DNA of 41,092 bases from an uncultured Flammeovirgaceae bacterium (GTDB taxonomy: Bacteria; Bacteroidota; Bacteroidia; Cytophagales; Cyclobacteriaceae): the NCBI GenBank assembly GCA_913045135.1, contig CAJWQD010000018.1:1-41092 (forward strand). The letters run 5' to 3'. Below the pieces are notes generated by a model. It worked only from the letters and a program-made list of their open reading frames with translations. It was not told the DNA's origin and did not search any database. Shown in pieces: positions 36,538 to 41,092 of the stretch (the stretch's first letter is position 1; each line of letters starts with the position of its first letter). The translations under genes and the position numbers were made by a program.

Positions 36538-36569
36538 TACTAGGGTTTTATCCTATTGATAAATTCAGT

Positions 36570-37895
36570 TTATATGCAATCATTAATAATGTTTTCGAGC
36601 AACTCTTGTTTACCACTTGATTGTTTTAATTCACCGTTGTCATGTGCTATTTGATGTAAGTCAGATAGATCTAAAGTACCTTTTTCAAAGGCCTTTCCCT
36701 TCTCAGTATCAAAGCTTGAATATCGTTTGTTGATTATATTTAAGAAATCTGTATGATTAATTACTTTTTCGGTAATTAATAAAGCCCTAGAGAAGGTGTC
36801 AATTCCACCTATATGCGAATAGAAAATGTCTGCTAAATCTGTAGAATTTCTTCTCGTCTTAGCGTCAAAATTAACACCTCCCCCTTGGATTCCACCATTT
36901 TGAACAATAACTAACATTGCCTCTACAATTTCACCAATATTTGTGGGAAACTGATCGGTATCCCATCCATTTTGATAATCACCTCTATTAGCATCTATGC
37001 TGCCTAGCATATTGGCATCAGCGGCCACTTGGAGTTCATGTTGGAAAGTATGTCCGGCCAACGTCGCGTGATTGACTTCTATATTTATTCTAAAATCATC
37101 TGTCAATTCATATTGATTTAGAAATCCGATAACGGTTGCGGTATCAAAATCATATTGATGCTTGCTGGGTTCTGCAGGCTTCGGTTCAATAAAGAAATGT
37201 CCTTTAAAGCCTTGACTCCTCGCATAATCTTTTGCATTGTGTAGAAATTGAGCCAGGTGATCAATTTCTTTTTTCATTTTGGTATTGAGAAGACTTGTAT
37301 AGCCTTCTCGCCCACCCCAAAAGACATAATTTTCTCCCTCTAATGCTATGGTCACATCTATGGCATTTTTTACTTGAGCGCTAGCATACGCGACGACATT
37401 GAAATCAGGATTGGTTGCGGCTCCATTCATATATCTGGGATGACTGAATAGATTGGCAGTTCCCCAAAGAATTTTAATAGGGGTTCCTTTACGCTTCTGC
37501 TGTCCGTATTCAGTAATTGATCGCAGTCGATGCTCTGAAGCGAAAAGGGTATTACCTTCCTCAATTAAGTCAAAATCATGGAAGCAAAAATATTCAAGGC
37601 CTAGCTTAGAAATAAACTCAAATGCAGCGTCCATTTTATCTTTTGCCCGTTGAATGGGATCCTCATGATTATTCCAAGGAAAATTTTTGGTCTTCGTACC
37701 AAAAGGATCAATTCCTGTATTTCCAAATGAATGCCAATACGCAACGGCAAATTTTAAATGCTCACTCATTTTCTTTCCGAGCACCATTTCATTAGGGCTA
37801 TAATATTTATATGCTAAAGGATTTTTAGATTCCTTACCTTCGAATTTTATATCCTCGATTCCTTTAAAATATTCTTTTGATCCAATAATTGCCAT
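36570..37895 (-). CDS. xylA: Xylose isomerase
   Basis: This cytoplasmic enzyme converts D-xylose to D-xylulose (and glucose to fructose as a side reaction) with two divalent metals. Its 441 residues fit the longer class II form. Signature segments are present: CFHDFDLIEEG with a catalytic His, YVFWGGREGYTSLLNT, and FFIEPKPAEPSKHQYDFD with metal-binding residues. It is the last gene of a minus-strand operon (symporter, xylB, xylA), 65 bases after xylB. Its 3' end is 32 bases from the stop of the convergent haloperoxidase-like gene, with only a weak TAGG/CCTA hairpin between. Confidence 0.97.
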   Translation of the reverse strand: MAIIGSKEYFKGIEDIKFEGKESKNPLAYKYYSPNEMVLGKKMSEHLKFAVAYWHSFGNTGIDPFGTKTKNFPWNNHEDPIQRAKDKMDAAFEFISKLGLEYFCFHDFDLIEEGNTLFASEHRLRSITEYGQQKRKGTPIKILWGTANLFSHPRYMNGAATNPDFNVVAYASAQVKNAIDVTIALEGENYVFWGGREGYTSLLNTKMKKEIDHLAQFLHNAKDYARSQGFKGHFFIEPKPAEPSKHQYDFDTATVIGFLNQYELTDDFRINIEVNHATLAGHTFQHELQVAADANMLGSIDANRGDYQNGWDTDQFPTNIGEIVEAMLVIVQNGGIQGGGVNFDAKTRRNSTDLADIFYSHIGGIDTFSRALLITEKVINHTDFLNIINKRYSSFDTEKGKAFEKGTLDLSDLHQIAHDNGELKQSSGKQELLENIINDCI

Positions 37896-37960
37896 TTTTT
37901 ATCTATTTACGAATTGATTTATTTATTATAATTAATATTTTTTTATACCGTGTTTCCATT

Positions 37961-39451
37961 TTAATTATTTGCCAATAAAACAGTCAACTCTTTGCACCAA
38001 AGAGCATAATGCTCTTGATAAATTTCCGAAAGTTTCTGTTCTGGATAAATGGTCGCAATGGGCTTCATATTTTTAAATGTATTTTCTAGACTTTGAGAGG
38101 TATGACCAGCCAAAGCCGCCCGAGCAGCTCCTTCTGCTCCATCAGTATTATACAAAGCTAGTGGCATTTGCATGGTATTCACGAATATTGTACGAAATAG
38201 AGGGCTTTGAAATAAATTATTATTACCTGCCTTAATCATTTTTGTTGGGATTCCAATTTCATGGATTAAATCGAGTCCATGCCTCATGCTAAAAACAATG
38301 CCTTCTTTCGCTGAACGAATAAGGTGACTTCGATCATGCACATTGAAATCCAATTGACTGATTTGAGCTTTCAAATTTAAATTTCCTAATATTCTTTCGG
38401 CACCATTACCAAAAGGGAAAAATTTCAAGTTCAAACTACCCGGAGGGGCTTGTTTACTGATGTTATTGAGATCATTATAGCTGATTAGTTCAGTTGTTAC
38501 ATTGAGCATTTTTTTTAACCAACTGTACAATATACCTGAACCATTTACACATAATAGAACACCATTTCTAGAATTTTTTAGCGTGTTGTTTACGTGTAAA
38601 AAAGTATTAATTCTTGATTTAGCATCGTAAAGTGGCTTGTCGGTAACACCATAAATTACTGCGGAGGTTCCTGCTGTCGTCGCGAGTTCTCCAGGTTCGA
38701 GAACGTTTAAAGAAAGAGCATTATTAGGTTGATCTCCAGCTCTGTAGGTTATTGGAATATCTGGAGTGAGGCCGAGTTCCTCTGCCGCCCATTTAGATAC
38801 ATGACATTGTACCCCAACTGAAGGAACAATTTCAGGAATCAAGGTTTCAGAAAACTCGTAATGATCCATCAACTGGGTTGAGATCATTTTATTCTTAAAA
38901 TTCCACAAAGCAGCTTCAGAAAGACCGGCTTCGGTAGTAGTTGCTTTATCACTTAATTTTAAGGCTAAATAATCTCCAGGAAGCATAAATTTCCAAATCC
39001 TTGCATAGATTTCGGGTTCATTTTCTTTTACCCAAGCCAATTTCGAAGCTGTAAAATTCCCTGGAGTATTTAGGTGATGGGACATATAATATTGATCTCT
39101 CAACGCATCAAATGCTTTTTCTCCAATTTTCACAGCTCTAGAATCACACCAAATAATAGCAGGGCGAACGGGAGTTAAATTTTTATCAATAGCGACTAAT
39201 CCATGCATTTGGTAGCTGATGCCAATAGCTTGAATATTTTTTAGAATTATTTGATATTTGATGTCGTGTAATGCCCCCTTCAAACTATTCCACCAGACAT
39301 CGGGCTGTTGTTCTGCCCAATTAGGGGAGGGTACTTCAATAGAGAGTTCATTTTTTGGAAAGAAAGCTCTGGCTAACGTTCTTTGTTTTGAACTATCAAA
39401 AATAGCAATTTTGATCGATGAACTTCCTAAATCTATTCCCAAAGTTTGCAT
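37961..39451 (-). CDS. xylB: Xylulokinase
   Basis: This FGGY-family kinase phosphorylates D-xylulose for the pentose phosphate pathway. It has 496 residues from the ATG at 39451 (MQTLGIDLGSSSIKIAIFDS), which gives the family's correct beginning; an in-frame ATG at 39493 would overlap the symporter gene. Visible motifs are the phosphate loop DLGSSS, the substrate site YQMHGLVAID, WCDSR, the second nucleotide loop TTAGTSAVIYG and the C-terminal AGNNNLFQSPLF. It starts 14 bases after the symporter stop and is followed by xylA. Confidence 0.95.
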   Translation of the reverse strand: MQTLGIDLGSSSIKIAIFDSSKQRTLARAFFPKNELSIEVPSPNWAEQQPDVWWNSLKGALHDIKYQIILKNIQAIGISYQMHGLVAIDKNLTPVRPAIIWCDSRAVKIGEKAFDALRDQYYMSHHLNTPGNFTASKLAWVKENEPEIYARIWKFMLPGDYLALKLSDKATTTEAGLSEAALWNFKNKMISTQLMDHYEFSETLIPEIVPSVGVQCHVSKWAAEELGLTPDIPITYRAGDQPNNALSLNVLEPGELATTAGTSAVIYGVTDKPLYDAKSRINTFLHVNNTLKNSRNGVLLCVNGSGILYSWLKKMLNVTTELISYNDLNNISKQAPPGSLNLKFFPFGNGAERILGNLNLKAQISQLDFNVHDRSHLIRSAKEGIVFSMRHGLDLIHEIGIPTKMIKAGNNNLFQSPLFRTIFVNTMQMPLALYNTDGAEGAARAALAGHTSQSLENTFKNMKPIATIYPEQKLSEIYQEHYALWCKELTVLLANN

Positions 39452-39465
39452 GCGCTTGCTGATAT

Positions 39466-41079
39466 TTATCCCGAAAAGTAAACCAAAATACAAATAATAA
39501 TAAGGACCAAAATAAAAGAAGCTATTGCATCAATTTTATCAAAGCTGCCTTTACTATCTATTTTATCTTGGGTATGCAAATTGCCAAAAGCCAATCCCTT
39601 TATTTTTAAGAAGTTAGGTGGATCAGTGGCCATGCTCACGGCGATGCAAACAAAAACACATGCGACGAACATAAAAATAGCCATATGAGAGAAATTGATT
39701 GTAGCAAATTGGTAGGCCAGTGAGCTGCCCTCTGTGTAGAAAAGCTCGGCGAATATTCTGAGGGTGGCAATGATTAATCCAAATATCAACGTTGATATGG
39801 CTGCATGAGCATTGACTCTTTTCCAAAGAATACCTAATAAAAAAACAGCTGTGATGGGCGGTGCGATATAAGATTGAACACTTTGTAAGTAATTGTAAAG
39901 GACACCACCACCTATTTTCTCCATTACAGGAATCCAAAGCATACCTACAGCTACGACAAAAATAGTGGCAATTTTTCCAATTCGAACTAATTTTAGCTCT
40001 GGCGAATGTGGATACATTTTTTTAAAAATATCTACGGTAAATAACGTAGAACTTGAATTAAACACCGAGGCAAGAGAACTCATTAATGCAGCCATGAGTC
40101 CTCCTGCTACCAAACCTTTGATTCCTGTGGGGAGTAATGTCGAGACTAATACAGGAAATACTTCGTCACTTTTTTCATAATCAATGATCCCTTTCTGTTT
40201 TAGAGCAAAAGCAATGATTCCTGGGATCAAGAAGATAAAAACAGGTAATAGCTTTAGATAGGCCCCGAATATGGCACCGCGTCTTCCAATTTTAATATTT
40301 TGAGCCGAGAGGGTACGTTGGACTATATATTGATCTGTACACCAGTACCATATTCCTACAATAGTCCCACCAAAGAGCATACCTGTCCATGGATAATCAG
40401 GGTCAGACATAGGCCGCCACATATTAAAATGCTCTGAGCCGGCAGTAGCTTTAAGTTCTGCCCAACCACCAACTGCATTGAACCCTAAGTAGGTAAGCAA
40501 CACAGATCCCAAAATTAATATTGTGGTCTGTAATGCCTCTGTGTAGACAACTGCTCTCATCCCTCCAAAGACGGTATAAAGGCCTGTGATAATTACAATT
40601 CCAAAAGCACCTGTCAAGAAAGGGACTCCTAACAGTTGGGAAACAACTACTCCTCCTGCGTAAATGGTCACGGAGACTTTGGTTAATACATAACCGATAA
40701 TAGAGAAAATAGAGAGAAACCAGCGAGATCTACTGTCAAATCTTTTTTCTAGAAATTCAGGCATGGTAAAAACATTTCCTCTCATATAAAATGGGAGAAA
40801 TACCCAGCCAAGAAGTAAAACGATCCAAGCATGCAGTTCATAATGAGCCATAGGCATACCACTTTCTGCTCCTGTACCTGCCAATCCAACTACATGTTCA
40901 GACCCAATGTTAGAAGCAAATATTGAGGATCCTATAACAAACCAACCTACATTTCTTCCGGCTAAAAAAAAGTCTTCAGTATTATTTTGCTTTTGGAGTA
41001 TTACCCAAATTGCAACACTTATTAACACAACAAAATAAAGACTAATGACGAGCCAATCTAAAGTTTCTAATCCTACCAT
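39466..41079 (-). CDS. Sodium/solute symporter (SGLT-like), probable xylose importer
   Basis: This 537-residue inner-membrane protein of the solute:sodium symporter family has about 14 membrane helices. It has the N-terminal FFLAGRNVGWFVIGSSIFASNIGSEHVVGLAG, typical of the vibrio SglT group, and NVFTMPEFLEKRF. The later GGLMAALMSSLASVFNSSSTLFTVD contains the sodium-site serines. It is the first gene of the operon with xylB and xylA, so xylose is the likely cargo, although relatives carry glucose or galactose. The promoter lies in or beyond the last 13 bases of the window and cannot be read. Confidence 0.92.
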   Translation of the reverse strand: MVGLETLDWLVISLYFVVLISVAIWVILQKQNNTEDFFLAGRNVGWFVIGSSIFASNIGSEHVVGLAGTGAESGMPMAHYELHAWIVLLLGWVFLPFYMRGNVFTMPEFLEKRFDSRSRWFLSIFSIIGYVLTKVSVTIYAGGVVVSQLLGVPFLTGAFGIVIITGLYTVFGGMRAVVYTEALQTTILILGSVLLTYLGFNAVGGWAELKATAGSEHFNMWRPMSDPDYPWTGMLFGGTIVGIWYWCTDQYIVQRTLSAQNIKIGRRGAIFGAYLKLLPVFIFLIPGIIAFALKQKGIIDYEKSDEVFPVLVSTLLPTGIKGLVAGGLMAALMSSLASVFNSSSTLFTVDIFKKMYPHSPELKLVRIGKIATIFVVAVGMLWIPVMEKIGGGVLYNYLQSVQSYIAPPITAVFLLGILWKRVNAHAAISTLIFGLIIATLRIFAELFYTEGSSLAYQFATINFSHMAIFMFVACVFVCIAVSMATDPPNFLKIKGLAFGNLHTQDKIDSKGSFDKIDAIASFILVLIIICILVYFSG

Positions 41080-41092
41080 ATATAAATCAATA

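Noticed and set aside
36538-36569. Bidirectional terminator between the haloperoxidase-like gene and xylA
   Set aside because: Only a four-base TAGG/CCTA stem around GTTTTAT is visible, too weak to call.
1-41092. CRISPR array, insertion sequence, or phage genes
   Set aside because: No regularly spaced direct repeats, no transposase with a DDE or HUH signature and no phage structural genes were seen anywhere in the window.

Overview
The window comes from a low-GC member of the Bacteroidota, most likely a Cytophagales / Cyclobacteriaceae-type organism (the order is inferred, not proven). The signs are a SusC/SusD pair, two proteins with type IX secretion (T9SS) C-terminal sorting domains, the T9SS component PorZ, a CSDDDDD surface-lipoprotein signal, and promoter-like TTTG / TAnnTTTG boxes of the Bacteroidota kind.

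Region 1 (1-7167) is a tightly packed plus-strand housekeeping block. It holds the end of purN, then purH, followed by the elongasome set mreB-mreC-mreD-mrdA(PBP2)-rodA with overlapping or abutting ends. A convergent gene for a 503-residue Bacteroidota protein of unknown function follows (7174-8685).

Region 2 (8686-20580) starts with about 780 bases without a convincing gene, including a 167-base imperfect palindrome. Then come porZ-recO, a chromate-type transporter, a two-helix membrane protein with a zinc ribbon, and a CtpA-type S41 protease. A plus-strand chain follows: hemerythrin/RIC-like protein, ruvX, def and a nitrilase-family amidase. A small unknown gene is divergent from murF.

Region 3 (20586-25998) has a DUF2461 gene and tRNA-Val(UAC). 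Behind the tRNA lies a more A+T-rich segment with a eukaryote-type GNA1-like acetyltransferase two bases ahead of a complete glmS, a short recombinase-helix-like protein and a divergent S41-like exported protein. It looks like an acquired insert next to the tRNA, although no attachment repeat was found. A 730-base regulatory stretch follows.

Region 4 (25999-41092) is an alpha-glucan utilisation locus. It encodes a SusE/F-like surface lipoprotein, a strong terminator, a GH13 amylase with a T9SS domain, SusC, SusD and a vanadium-haloperoxidase/PAP2-type lipoprotein. The locus is preceded by two operator-like motifs exactly 30 bases apart and a good promoter match. Convergent to it is a xylose operon on the minus strand (Na+/sugar symporter, xylB, xylA). 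Together the two units would bind and cut glucan at the surface, import oligosaccharides and feed pentose into the cell.

The best candidates for something undescribed are the GNA1-like/GlmS pair with its A+T-rich neighbourhood, the paired operators of the glucan locus, and the palindromic element at 8833-8999.
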